NCBI GenBank assembly: GCA_030562195.1
Contig: CM060200.1
Span: 7,130,001 to 7,194,000 of the forward strand
Length of the DNA stretch: 64,000 nucleotides
DNA from: Nipponacmea schrenckii
Taxonomy: Eukaryota; Mollusca; Gastropoda; Lottiidae
Reading direction: 5' to 3'
This document shows, piece by piece, positions 47,947-59,889 of this stretch (positions are counted from its first letter, which is position 1; each line of letters starts with the position of its first letter). The notes under the pieces are model-generated. The model did no database searches. It was given only the letters and a program-made list of their open reading frames with translations, and had not been told where the DNA came from. The translations under genes and the position numbers were made by a program.

Positions 47947-50166
47947 ATGATCAGACTGATAATATTCCACAAACGTTTCCTGGCAATAGAATACTGTACA
48001 AATCGACAAGCATACAGTTTTAAGCAATCTAACCTATTTTCAACAATTTGTCATTTCAGATTCTTGGTCACAAAAGATTTCTCTGGTCTATACAAGAAGC
48101 AAACAAAGATATACTATTTCATTATTGGACTGCTTAGTTTTATCATCTGTATTTTAGTCGGGGTGATTATTGTTTTAACATCATTTAAACCAGAAGGGAA
48201 ATCCCAGACTCAGCACGTTAAGATCAACAGTAAGCGGCATCATAATCAACAAGGATATATCGACAGCGATATTGGCCCATTTACCGAAATCACAAGAGAA
48301 GAAACCAAATTTATTATAGACTTTTTAAAAAATAACAGATCTCTCAAAATAGTTGATCCCAAACTAGCAAATGTTAGCTCTAATGTTATCCATTCAATTG
48401 AGCTCAAACTAGCACCTAAGAAAGAAGTTTTGAATTACCTGGACAGAAATGGATCCTTACCAGATCGTATAGCAACAGTTTCCCTATTTAGAGCAGATGC
48501 CATTCCACCAATTGTAGAAGAGTATGAAGTTGGTCCCCTACCTCATATACGGTTTGCCAGAATTGTCAACACTACTGCCAGAAAAACTAAAATACCATTT
48601 CATGTTCGACCATTTAGTATGTCCGAATTCAGACCTATCTACCAAAGAGTTCTACCATTGGTAACCGATAAAGCTAGAAAGTTACTTAACGAAAGTTACG
48701 GAGCTGTTTATGGGAACTGTGGCCAAAGGTGTTTGAAATTTTCGATGACTCCAATTTCCTCTGCCTTCCTTGCCAAAGGGGAAAGAAAAGCATGGTTTTG
48801 GTTTGCTTATGATATTGAGTTTTACACTTTACACCCGCTGGATTTCCAGTTTCTTGTAGATATGACAGACATACACCCTCAAAACTGGAAAGTCCAAAAC
48901 GTGTGGTATGCTAGTAAACTGTATCCGTCTCTAGACGATTTGCTAGGAAAGTACGAGAAGAATCAAACGAATAAAACGAGAGTTTCTTACCCAAAGGAAG
49001 ACATTAAAGATATACCCACTTCTTTACATTTACGAGGAAAGGCATTTCCTCAGCTAGATCAGGAAGCTCCACACCAATATGAACCAAACGGTCCTCGTTA
49101 TACAGTTCGCGGTAACCAAGTTGACTACATGAATTGGCAATTTACCTACAGATTGTCACCGACAATTGGTATCCAGTTATTCGACGTTAGACATGCAGGA
49201 GAGAGAATTGTATATGAACTAAGTATGCAGGAAATCGCCGTATTATACACTGCACATAACCCAGCATCTAGTATGCTATATTTTGCTGATAGTGCTGGTT
49301 TGTTTGGAACCAGAACGAGAGGACTGGTGCCAGGTATTGACTGTCCCACCTATGCTAATTATCAAGACATTGAAATATATGCGGCTAATAACGGCGGTCA
49401 AAGACGCTTGAAAAACGCTGTGTGTATATTTGAACAAAACAATTTGATGCCCCTAAGAAGGCATCGCGCTTATGGCAAAATTGACTCTTTTTTTGGGGGA
49501 CTATTAGACAATACCCTAGTTCTGCGTATAGTTATTTCAGTGATTAATTATGACTATGTATACGATTTTGTGTTTCACAACAACGGTGCCATAGAAGTGA
49601 AAGTAGCGTCAACGGGTTATTTGGCTTCTGGGTTCTACACTCCTGCAGAGCAACCATATGGAACAAGAATTCGGGAGAACGTCGTGGCTCATCTTCATCA
49701 TCACCTCTTTCATTTTAAAGCTGATATTGACGTTAAGGGTACATCCAATCGGTTTTCAACATGGTCTATAAAGACCGAAAATAAGACGGACGAGTGGAGT
49801 TCCAGACCAAACAATTGGCATTATCAAACCAAAATTAAGAAGAGCCTTAAACAATCCGAATCTAGTGCGGCATATCGCTATAACTTTAATCACCCAAAAT
49901 ATCTTTTATTTTCAAATGCAAACCACACGGACCATTTAGGAAATGTTAAATCTTACAGGCTTAAAATATCAGGTATGTCCAAAATGAAACTTCCGGTAAA
50001 TCAAGGCTTTGAACCTTCAGTGTCTTGGTCTCGATATCAGATGGCAGTTACTAAACATAAGGATGAAGAATACACAAGCAGTTCAGTATACGCAATGTGG
50101 GACGCCACGGATCCAGTGGTCAATTTCCAGAAATATCTCGATGATGATGAAAAAATCGTAGATGAG
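47947..50166 (+). CDS. Copper amine oxidase exon 1
   Basis: 740 codons: transmembrane anchor, N2/N3 domains and most of the catalytic beta-sandwich. An ATTTCAG at about 48060 could be a splice acceptor, so the first ~38 residues (MIRLIIFHKRFLAIEYCTNR onward) may be intronic and the true start may be in an upstream exon. The membrane helix lies after that point either way. Confidence 0.93.
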
Positions 50167-53100
50167 GTGAGCTAATTTCTTTTATTATTCAAGATTGATA
50201 AAACGATGCTGACTTGCCCCATTGCATGAGTGCGAAATAATAGTTGAAATGTATTCGAAATGTGATCTTCATTATCAGTTTAAAAAAAAACAAAAAAAAA
50301 CATAATCGCCAGTATTACAAAACTTAAGTAATTTATACCAAAACACATAATTTTCATTATTGTAAAAAAATTAAGTTTTACAAATAGAAAAAGCATAATC
50401 GTCAATTGTACAAGAAAAATAATTTCAATTGTACAAGAAAAATCATTTCAGCTGTACAAGGAAAATAATATCAGTTATACAAGAAAAATAATCGTCAATT
50501 GTATAAGTAAATAATCGACTTTTATACAGGAAAAACGTCAAAAAAAGTGTCAGTTGTAAAAATGTTTCCAATCGACAATCCTAGAATTGTAATGAATTAA
50601 AATCGCAACTATTTGAAAATATTTGGAAAAACATCGTTATGATTTGAAAAATGGTGTTCGGTATTGGAAACAGAATCGCCAGTTGAAAATAATGGTCAGT
50701 ATTGGAAATAGAATCTTAAGTTTGAAAAATAACTGTCAGTATTGGAAATATAATTATCAGTGATGGAGTCAGTACTGGAAATAAAATTGACAGATGATAT
50801 TTCAGTAAAGTACAAGTTGAACAATTTTCAATTATAGAAAAACACATCCTCCGCAGTTGTCATTTCGGTCGGTGCCGTAATACGATGCCATGTGTTATAT
50901 TAATAAAAGTTGAAAAAGATTTATTTTCGGTGTCTTGATATGACCAAGAATCGCATTGATTTGTTTTTTGATCAAAATAGATAACATATTAATTAATTGT
51001 CTCAAATAAATTGTTCCTTAGGCAATTAAAAGGAAATTAATGTTTGGACGTAATCATGTAGAGAAAATTGATCTTTTGTTTCACAGGGAATTAAACTACG
51101 GTACACGCTACTTGCAAATTAAGTACGATATGAGTGGGCTGAATCTTCCGGTGTTTTCCAAAGGGGACTCTCGCCAGATTCGATATATATAAATTCGATA
51201 TGTCAATAAACAAACTCAATCCAACTTTAAATTTATAAAAAAAAAAGCAGGTGTGATTATCATGTAAGTCTTATTTGTTTTAAGGCAATCTATTTTCAGT
51301 TTTTATACGCCCATATATTAATGTTGGCGTAAAAAGCCGTCACGTCTGTCTGTCTGTCATTGTTGTGGACACAATAGAGAGCTGGTTTCTTGATGGATTT
51401 TGGTGAAACTTGGTATGAGTGTTTGTAATAACCCAAGAATGATGCCCATTGAAAAACAGATCAATCGCATAATATTTACTATGAGTTAATGCCCTTGTTC
51501 TTGAAATTTTTAATTCAAGCTCTATCATCTGGAAAACTAATTAGGACAACCATATCCAATATTTCTAGGCCTTTCGATGAACCTTTCAACTCTTGTTACT
51601 GTTTTGCTTATGAAGACTTTGCGCCCACTTTCTGGTTTGTGTTATATAACAAGTTTTTCAGAATATTATCATTTGTTTACGATGGAAAGGTCAAGAATGT
51701 GGCTAGCTATTGATTCAGATTGCTCCATTTTAACAGTTTGTCCCACTGACATAAATTTAAGACACTACTTGGATTTGGTCCAAATTTTATCAACATGGAG
51801 AGTTCATTGAGTCACCTACATAACAGACGAATGAAAGCATCCTCACAAAAAAAAATAATATGGTTGTTTTTTGGTTCTTGTCAAATTTCAGTAAAGTGAG
51901 GCATTAAAGGATGATTACGTGAATCCTACTTTGTTCGTTCTAGTTTCATTAGTAGGTTAAACACAGGTGATAAGACCCAGCTCCAAAACCTGGGCTATTT
52001 TAAACTTCAAACAATGTGGAATTTCTTTTCAACTTATCGGATTGGAATAAAATATGGCCAATACTGATGTCTTTTACTTCACGGAATGCAGTTTAGTCGT
52101 ACATCTCAATCAATCACAGACGAAAAACCATCGAATTCAATCCAATCCGCGATCATACCAAAAGGCTTTTTTCTAGAACTTAAAGATGGGTTGCCTCATT
52201 AATTAGAAATACTTGTGGAATCCATGTCACTCTGATCTGCTTTGAAACGCTAAATTTAGAATCCATGTTTATTCACGTAACCAAATGACGGTCATATGAA
52301 TGAAGGCGTCTAAAAATTGATTTTGTATTTTATTATTAATAAGTAAAAACTTATTTAAATTAATTCATAACTTTATTACAAAATGATATTTAAACGTTTT
52401 ATTGCCGTTGTTGTGGAAAATATTAAGGAATGTGGGCAATAACAACAGCGTCCGGTTACGTCATGATTTATGTACCGAATTGACAGACTGGATGATCAAA
52501 AAAAGGATCAACGACATTTGAACGACATTTGAGACTTGACGTACATACCTATGTTAGTACCCTACCGTGGGAATTCCGGTCATAATTAGCCTAATTACGA
52601 GTTAACAAATGACATGTGGGACCATCTAGTATTTTCCCCAGTCATTAGAACACCTCTACTTTCTATTGATATAAGTATTACCGGTCCAATTATGGTATTA
52701 TATATGTATATATATGAAAATGAGAAAACCCATCTTTAATGTTGAGGTCAAAAGATTATACTTATCAACGTAAGCGTGTTTGATTTCGTTTCATAATAAT
52801 AATCGATTTTACAATCCATGTGCCATCAAAACGCCGTATCCATTGACGTCAAGAGATTTCTTGTGTTACCTTGTCTAAACGTTGGCTGATAATGATATTA
52901 AGGTTAATAAATAATAACATTAGGAAGCTTCAATGAACCTTATAACTTTTAATATCAACTGTTTGGTCTAAATGGGCGCAAACGTGGCGTCAAAACAAAA
53001 CATACATCGAATTCCTTGTTAAAATGGGAAGGACATTGGAACATTTCCAATATTTATAGCCAAGAAAAACACAAAGAAGTTGAGAATATAATGAAATGTA

Positions 53101-55378
53101 GTTATTTGACGTGAATAGCATATCCGTGAATGAAATAAAGCATGGTAATTCCTTTCAATGTCATATGGGATTTATTTTTATCTTTAATGTAAAAAGCTTC
53201 TAGAATCAGGAGTGAACGACCGCTATCAAGGTTATTTTTCATTATTAAGACTAACGATCAATAAAAGGAATTGTCGATCCTAAGAAATTGGGACCTTCTT
53301 CAAGACGTCACTATTCAAGTATTTAGACGCCACCATGACGTCATAACCAATAGTTAGTTAGGGTGCCTCTTTAAGGAGAAGCATAATTGGGCATTTGCTC
53401 AAATTCAGAAAAAAAATATACACCGGAAATGTGCCCAATAATTTATATTTTAATTTTAATTTTTTTTTCTCCAAATTCGTTTCTTTACGCTAAATAATTT
53501 AAAATGCTTTGGTTTTTATTAGCTATTGGCTTTGTACGTAACCACTACAGCAAGGTCTAACACTGCCCTTCAATACGAAATGTTTAAACGACCTTAGACC
53601 TAACTCAGTTTTAACCAATCACGTGGCTTCCATTCCCTGCGATATGTTAATGTGACGCGAACAATTGGTGCATTTTGAGACGTATTAGACTAGTTTATCA
53701 AGTCCGCTCAAATAGAAAGGACTACAATATGACTGTTTCGTCAACCGCTGATAAATTATTTCTTTATTATGGATTCAATATAGACACCGAAGAAGGTTTA
53801 TACTAAAAGAAATGTGTCTTTGATATGTGGAATGGCCTTTGTACTAGGGTTTTGCATTGGCTGTTCTGTATCAGTTCAAATTAAGTAGATCGGTTAAAAC
53901 AGAGGTCGTTACGTTAAAACTGAGTTAGGTCAAAGGTCGTTTGAACAGTCCGGATTGCAGGGCAGTGTTAGACCTAACTGTAGTGGTTACGTACAAAGCC
54001 AATATTAAGTTTGTTATGACTTTGCTTAATATATTTCGAAATAATAGTCTTGTATATTGATATTTGCACTACTTATCATATATATGCGGCCATTTCTCTA
54101 CTTATATCATTGTATGGTCTTTTTAGATATGGAGACAGAGGTCATGCTTAACTGGGTCATGTGGAATATTTTAATTGAACGACAATTAAAATCTCATTAG
54201 TATATGACATCGAAAGTCAACTAAGTTCATTCACATGTTTTAAAAGTATGTTTTTGGTCGATATTAAGCTAAACATATTTAGGACATCGATTTGGTGACA
54301 GGTTTCACTTTTATATCAAAACACCTACATATCTTACTATAACTTTCACACCTCTGAATACATTCATGTAAATAACTTAAAATTAAAGATGCATTACCAC
54401 ACAAATGGTAGACTATGGTATATGGCAAAAAGTGGTCGCAACTCTTGTTGGATAATATGCCACTCCAAAAGGATACATTCCTGCAGTTTTTGTTGCTAAA
54501 AGCCAAATCGTTTCTTTTGTTGGAATTTTAAAAATAAAATAAGGTATAATATTATCAATTTTTAAATTTACTCCAATTGAAACGCCCAAAACATTGGTTG
54601 ACTTTTGTGGGAGTGCAACCTTAACGTGTCACGATCAAGGTCAGGGATCAAGTAGTAGCTTGACACGACAAATATCTTTTCGAATGTGCTCCTTTAAAAG
54701 CAAAACACGTCAGAAATCAATCAAAACCCGCTACTAATCAAACTGCCAAGTCATTCTAATATTCCATAATAGAGACGGATAATCAGTATTATTATCTTAG
54801 ATATACGTAATTTATAGTCATATTATAACACTGTTACTTAGTACTACTCCCCCGCCAAAATCTCAAATGCATTTACCTCACGATTGATATTGTTACAGCC
54901 TCAAGGATTAGGTTTATTTTACTAATTATGTCTTGAACTTTATAAACTTTTAGGCTTATTTGAATTAAATGTCCAGACAGTTGCATTTGGCTCTATGCTA
55001 AAACGATTGAAATGAAAATATTAGATATGTAAACTGCCTAACATGTTACAATAATGGGCAATGTTTATTTTATCGTTTCAGGATCTGGTTAGTTGGATCA
55101 CACTAGGGACGTATCATATACCACAGACAGAACATATGCCTAATACTCCAACAGTTGGTGGTCACCTCACCTTCTTAATAACACCATTCAACTATTATAG
55201 TGAAGATCCTTCCATGGCATCCAGGGATGCACTCCGCATCGATCCAAAAGATAAAGGACAACCCTTAGCAGGGGCAAATGTAACACGTTACGGGCTTCCA
55301 ATAGATAGAACCTTCTCCAATGATACCAAGTCGCTAGAAGAACAGGTGAAAAATGATAGTGAATTTTTATTTTTCTGA
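47947..55378 (+). CDS. Copper amine oxidase (AOC/diamine-oxidase-like), two exons
   Basis: Oxidatively deaminates primary amines to aldehyde, ammonia and hydrogen peroxide, using copper and a topaquinone made from its own tyrosine. Exon 1 is 47947-50166, exon 2 is 55082-55378; both join in phase 0 (GATGAG|GTGAGC ... TTTCAG|GATCTG), giving 838 aa. A hydrophobic helix at residues ~55-80 (IYYFIIGLLSFIICILVGVI) and no cleavable-signal pattern predict a type II membrane protein with the enzyme outside the cell. Topaquinone Tyr535 is in SVINYDYVYDF; copper ligands are His584 and His586 (HLHHHLFH) and His752 (GTYHIPQTE); the likely catalytic base is Asp448 in YFADSAG. FNYYSEDPSMASRDAL matches the family C-terminus. 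Oddities: the usual DxGxG is DSAGL and HIPH is HIPQ. Relation to human AOC1 or AOC3 is not resolved. Confidence 0.95.
50385..50830. repeat. Degenerate minisatellites in the amine oxidase intron
   Basis: First, ~26-bp copies of TCAATTGTACAAGAAAAATA (50400-50545). Then ~45-bp copies of GTCAGTATTGGAAATAGAAT (50640-50790). Confidence 0.8.
51087..51193 (+). other. Possible alternative terminal exon in the amine oxidase intron
   Basis: After the acceptor-like CTTTTGTTTCACAG, one frame reads ELNYGTRYLQIKYDMSGLNL then PVFSKGDSRQIRYI and a TAA at 51191-51193. AATAAA follows at 51201 and an A-run at about 51239. That frame needs a phase-2 donor, which exon 1 of the amine oxidase does not provide; joined in phase 0 it gives GIKLRYTLLAN and a stop. 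Confidence 0.3.
51298..51505 (-). mobile_element. Helentron-like element fragment, reverse orientation
   Basis: Begins TTTTTATACGCCCATA (complement of the 3' end), then GTCTGTCTGTCTGTC, GACACAATAGAGAGCTGG and CACTCATACCAAGTTTC in complement. One core unit of the type in nested element 1. Confidence 0.85.
51510..53520. other. Amine oxidase intron, nothing recognised
   Basis: AT-rich intronic sequence without a coding or repeat signal I could support. Confidence 0.5.
53524..54004. mobile_element. MITE-like element with ~95-bp inverted arms
   Basis: TATTGGCTTTGTACGTAACC ACTACAG at 53524 is mirrored at 54004. Blocks GGTCTAACACTGCCCT, AAACGACCT and GACCTAACTCAGTTTTAAC recur inverted in the same order. 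The unpaired loop is about 290 bp. Non-coding, inside the amine oxidase intron. Confidence 0.85.
55082..55378 (+). CDS. Copper amine oxidase exon 2 (C-terminal)
   Basis: DLVSWITLGTYHIPQTEHMP carries the third copper His; TVGGHLTFLITPFNYYSEDP follows. The TGA is at 55376-55378. A second frame opens at 55390 and runs 42 codons; see the finding on a possible 44-bp intron at 55346-55389. Confidence 0.92.
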   Translation, partial: DLVSWITLGTYHIPQTEHMPNTPTVGGHLTFLITPFNYYSEDPSMASRDALRIDPKDKGQPLAGANVTRYGLPIDRTFSNDTKSLEEQVKNDSEFLFF

Positions 55379-56281
55379 GCAAAGCTCAGGTTTTCTATCC
55401 AAAACCACAAGCTACATACCATGTCATCGACATTCACAATCGACATTTGATCATGAAGCATGGTGGAAATGTCTTCCGACAAAGTGACTCACGTTATGTG
55501 AGGACCAGTGGTGAATAGGCAAATAATAATTTAACATTAATGCCAAGACAATCGACGATTTCCCAACTTCTGAATTACATACCTTTACGGTTTGTATATT
55601 ATTTGATCCCCAACGTCAAATAATTGGTTTGTGTATAATCACGAAGAGGACACACTTTGTAAGAATTTATTTATGAAAGTGTTCATTACATATGATCAAA
55701 TGTTTTCTGTGATCAAATAACATGTAAATATTACACAATTTTGGAGACAGTTTCATTTGTAATTTTCTCTTTTCATTTTTTTACGTCGCGCCATTGGTGA
55801 TTTTTATTCTAATTGCCCTATAATATGTGATAACATCATTTTGGTTAGGACGAACCTATCATCTGGATGAGAACGAACATACCAATTAGCTCAGAACAAT
55901 CCTCTCAACTAGATTGCAACTTACCTATCAATTAGTAAAAAAAAAAAAAAACCTGTCACTTTATTTTGGATTTTTGAATTGGTTGTATCAATTCGAAATG
56001 GAGTTTTACGTCCTCCTCTATGTATCAATTCGAACCAACGTACTTGGTTAAAACAATATCTGCAAACTAGGTTATACATATTAGACATTTTCATATTTCC
56101 CTGTTAATTGTGTTATTAGTATATTATGTTGTGTATGTGATATTAGAGCATTGTTCATGTCCTGTACTCGAATAGTAGATACAGAAGAGAGTACTTATTT
56201 CACAATTCTGATAATATTTACTTGAAATGCAATATAGATTATTGTTAATATTTATAGATACTATTTATTTTATGAAAGTGC

Positions 56282-56287
56282 AATAAA
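56282..56287 (+). terminator. Candidate polyadenylation signal of the amine oxidase gene
   Basis: AATAAA in GTGCAATAAAAAATAAC, about 900 nt after the stop codon. Confidence 0.45.
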
Positions 56288-56719
56288 AAATAACTTTTAA
56301 TTAATTCCATGGTTATAATTTATGAACTCTTGTGGTTAATTTAGACTTGACGTCTATAGCAATAAAGAACTATATGGGTACAGGAAATCCATCCAGAAAC
56401 AGGCCCTAGGTACAATGCCATTTCCGCTAAGGGCAGTAGCCTACACCGTAAAAATTCCCCTATAGTATGAAATCATATACTAATATACAAACCGAATGGG
56501 TTCACCCGGTTTATATATCCATTCAAGGTTTGAACAAATATCAGGCCAATAAATAGGTAATTTTTTATAAATAAAATATGGAAACTTACTATTTTGACAA
56601 TCAATACAAATTCTTACAGTCATGATCTATATACATATACATCAATGGAAATTTACTTTGTCATATATGGAAACCTACCTTGGATATCAAATGATTCAAT
56701 ATCAAGGGAAATTTTTTGA

Positions 56720-58740
56720 ATGACGAATTTTTAGAGCCTTACTTCAAGGGAGATAATACTTATTCTTAATTTTACTAAGACAACATATAAGGACTCGATC
56801 CACCAGTTCATTTGTCATCTGTTTCAATGTTAAATCACGAAATTCAGCCTTCTATAATCTTTCTAGAAATATCGTTTCCATAACTTCCCAAAATGTCACT
56901 TGAAAGCCAATAGTTAATTTCTGTACAAAAATCCAATAAATCATGAATGAAATTTTGAACTGGTCAAATGAAAATAAAAGATAGCTTGCCAGGCAAGGTA
57001 ACATACGCCCACTGACTGAATTTGAAAAATAAATTGAGCTAAATGGATATTGAAGTCAAGGGCAAAAACTCAAAAACTGTTCATGGAAAATCGTCAAATT
57101 GAAACTTGACCACCATCTTATCTATTTCAATACTCATACCAAGTTTCATCAAATCTATCAAAAAATTGTACCTTATTTTGCACCCACAAATATTTTTGAC
57201 GCAATATTACTAAGTCAAGGACAATAAATCAAAAACCATTCATTAAAAAAGTCGGAAATTCAAACTTGACTAATGTCTTATCTATTCTGATGCTTACACC
57301 AAGTTCTATCAAAATCTTTTGAAAATTAAAGCTTCTTATTGAAACCACAATAGAATCTTGACGCAATTTCACGAAGTCAAGGGCAATTAACTCAAAACAG
57401 TTCATTGAAAAATCTTCAAATTCGGAGTTGACCGCCGTCTTATCAATTTTAATGCTCACACCAAGTTTCATTAAAATCCATTGAAAATTGTAGCTTCTAT
57501 TGTGTCTACAACAAATATAGAGGCAGGGGCAATAACTCAAAAACTGTTTAAAAATTGTCTAAATCGAACTTAACTGCCGTCTTATCAATACCAATGCTCA
57601 TACTAAGTTTCATTAAAATCCATATAAAATTGTAGCTTCTATACCGAGACCGACGGAAAGGGGCAACGACAATATACGTCCAGATTATTCACGTGGGCGT
57701 ATAAAAATCTGTTCTTTCGATAATTTCCATACATGCATACCAAGTTTCATTAAGATTGGATAAAAACTTTAGCCTCTATCTTGGATACAACCCAAATTTG
57801 ACGCGTTTTTACTAAGTCAAGGGCAATAACTCAAAATCCGTTCATTCCATATTTCCATTTTCGAACTTGACTGAGATCTGATCAATACATACATGTATAC
57901 CAAGTTTCATTAAGATCGGCTAAAAACTGTAGCCTCTATCGTGGATACAAACCAAATTTGGCGCGTTTTTACTAAGTCAAGGGCAATAACTCAAAATCCG
58001 TTCATTGAATAATTTCCATTTTTTAACTTGACTGAGATATCATCACTATATACATGTATACCAAGTTTCATTAAGATCAGATAAAAACTGTAGCCTCTAT
58101 CGTGGATACAACCCAAATTTGACGCGTTTTTACTAAGTCAAGGGCAATAACTCAAAAACCGTTCATTCGATAATTTCCATTTTTGAACTTGACCAAGATA
58201 TCATCAATATATACATGTATACCAAGTTTTATTAAGATCGGATAAAAACTGTAGCCTCTATTGTGGATACAACCCAAATTTGACGCGTTTGTACTAAGTC
58301 AAGTGCAATAACTCAAAAACCGTTCATGCGATAATTTCCATTTTCGAACTTGACCGAGATATCATCAATATATACATGTAAACCAAGTTTCATTAAGATC
58401 GGATAAAAACTGTAGCCTCTATCGTGGATACAACAAATGTGGACGGACGGACGGACCGACGGACGGACGGACAGGGGCGACGGCAATATACGTCCACATT
58501 TCCATGTGGGCGTATAAAAACTACATTTTATCAACATCCACTAGACAGTTATTGCACACAAAACGACTATTTTAGAAATAAACTTTCGCCAATAAAATAT
58601 CATTACCTCAGAAATTCTGAAAGGAAATGCAATTTCAGACATTAAAATTTACACCAAAAAGTAAGTAAAAAAAAGGGAGGGTTGGAGAAAAGGGATTTGT
58701 AATATAAAGCACGGACTATATTCAAAGCATAAATATTTCA
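56720..58740. mobile_element. Second copy of the 38731-39729 element, interrupted
   Basis: Left part 56800-56915 (AAATCACGAAATTCAGCCTT, AATATCGTTTCCATAACTTC) and right part 58525-58740 (TTATTGCACACAAAACGACT, GCAATTTCAGACATTAAAAT) are collinear with 38985-39260. The Helentron-like element at 56979-58520 lies between them. The outer ends are not clear. Confidence 0.6.
56979..58520 (+). mobile_element. Helentron/pearl-like compound element
   Basis: Starts AGATAGCTTGCCAGGCAAGG-TAACATACGCCC and has cores like those at 16580. A first end at ~57640-57709 (GACCGACGGAAAGGGGCAAC ... GTGGGCGTATAAAAAT) is followed by four or five cores ~160 bp apart of a second type (GTAGCCTCTATCGTGGATAC, TTGACGCGTTTTTACTAAGT). 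GGACGGACGGACCGACGG, hairpin CCACATTTCCATGTGG and GCGTATAAAAA at 58520 close it. One start and two ends. Confidence 0.85.
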
Positions 58741-58908
58741 ATGGACTGAGTCCAAATGTGACATTGGATAATGGAGATGAAAAGGATTTTCAGTACTTAT
58801 TTTCTGCTTTGAATGTGATGACAACTTCCGAGTGCCGGGTGTCGACCAGCCGAAGAGGGATTTGTCACGAATTATCGTGATATTGTCTAGGCCTACAACT
58901 GCCATACT

Positions 58909-59038
58909 TTTAAGTATAGGTTAATGGTCGAAAGTTTGTCAATAAGTCTAATAATGACCGTTGACGAGGACCGAAGGTCCGAGTTATACGGTCATTATTA
59001 GACGCATTGACAAACTTGAGATCCATTAACCAACTTAA
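58909..59038. repeat. Near-perfect palindrome, ~130 bp
   Basis: TAAGTATAGGTTAATGG...GTTTGTCAAT...GTCTAATAATGACCG is mirrored across GAGGACCGAAGGTCC. Arms are ~50 bp and the centre is itself palindromic. A partial echo (TGTCAGTTTGTCTAATAATT) is at 59280. Confidence 0.85.
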
Positions 59039-59889
59039 AATACAGATTAACAAAAAAACAGCTCACTATAAACTCACTAGAGTTTTATTTACAAACAAAC
59101 CTGAAATCAAAACGTTTAAGCCCTTTAGTACAAGAATCATCCATATTCAGACTATGTGTCAATAATAATGAACCAACCAATATGGCAGCACCTGGTGTTT
59201 CGAAAAAAGTTTCATTGTTTGATTCTTTAATACTTATATAAATCAAAAGTAAAGATGTTCTAATTAATGGGAAAACATTGTCAGTTTGTCTAATAATTCC
59301 CGAATTAACTCATAATCGGCCTAATTACGTAGGAAATACCTAGCTAACATCTACCAGAACTATCCATAAAACACAGATGGACCTTCCTGTGTCCACATAA
59401 CGTTAAATAAATTATGAATGCACGAAATAACAATGAAAAAAAAACCTAATTTATCAATTGGTAAGCTTATTTGACAAGATTTGAAATACAACTTTAATCG
59501 ATGCTCACAGATTTCGCCCTAATGAATAATTAATTATCTTTTTCATTTGAAAGTAAGGATTTGAAGATAAACTTTAAGTTTTAATTGGACGTAACATTGA
59601 ACACTATACATTTTGAAACCTGGATTAGTTCTCTGAATAAAGTATGAGTGAATTTAACGTGAGTAGTTGTCAGACTAATCCCCATTCGTTATGGGCAAGT
59701 GGCTGATATTTAGAGTCCAACATTGACTTTAATATTGGACTCTTGGCCACTTGCCAGTACCAATATGTTGGGTATTGGTACGCAAAAAACAAAGGGTGAC
59801 ATCACATCTGTATTTTAAAATTGGTTAACTGTCATCACTGTAAATAAGTGATGGGTAAATCTGACAAAATCATCATAGTTAACCTACTC

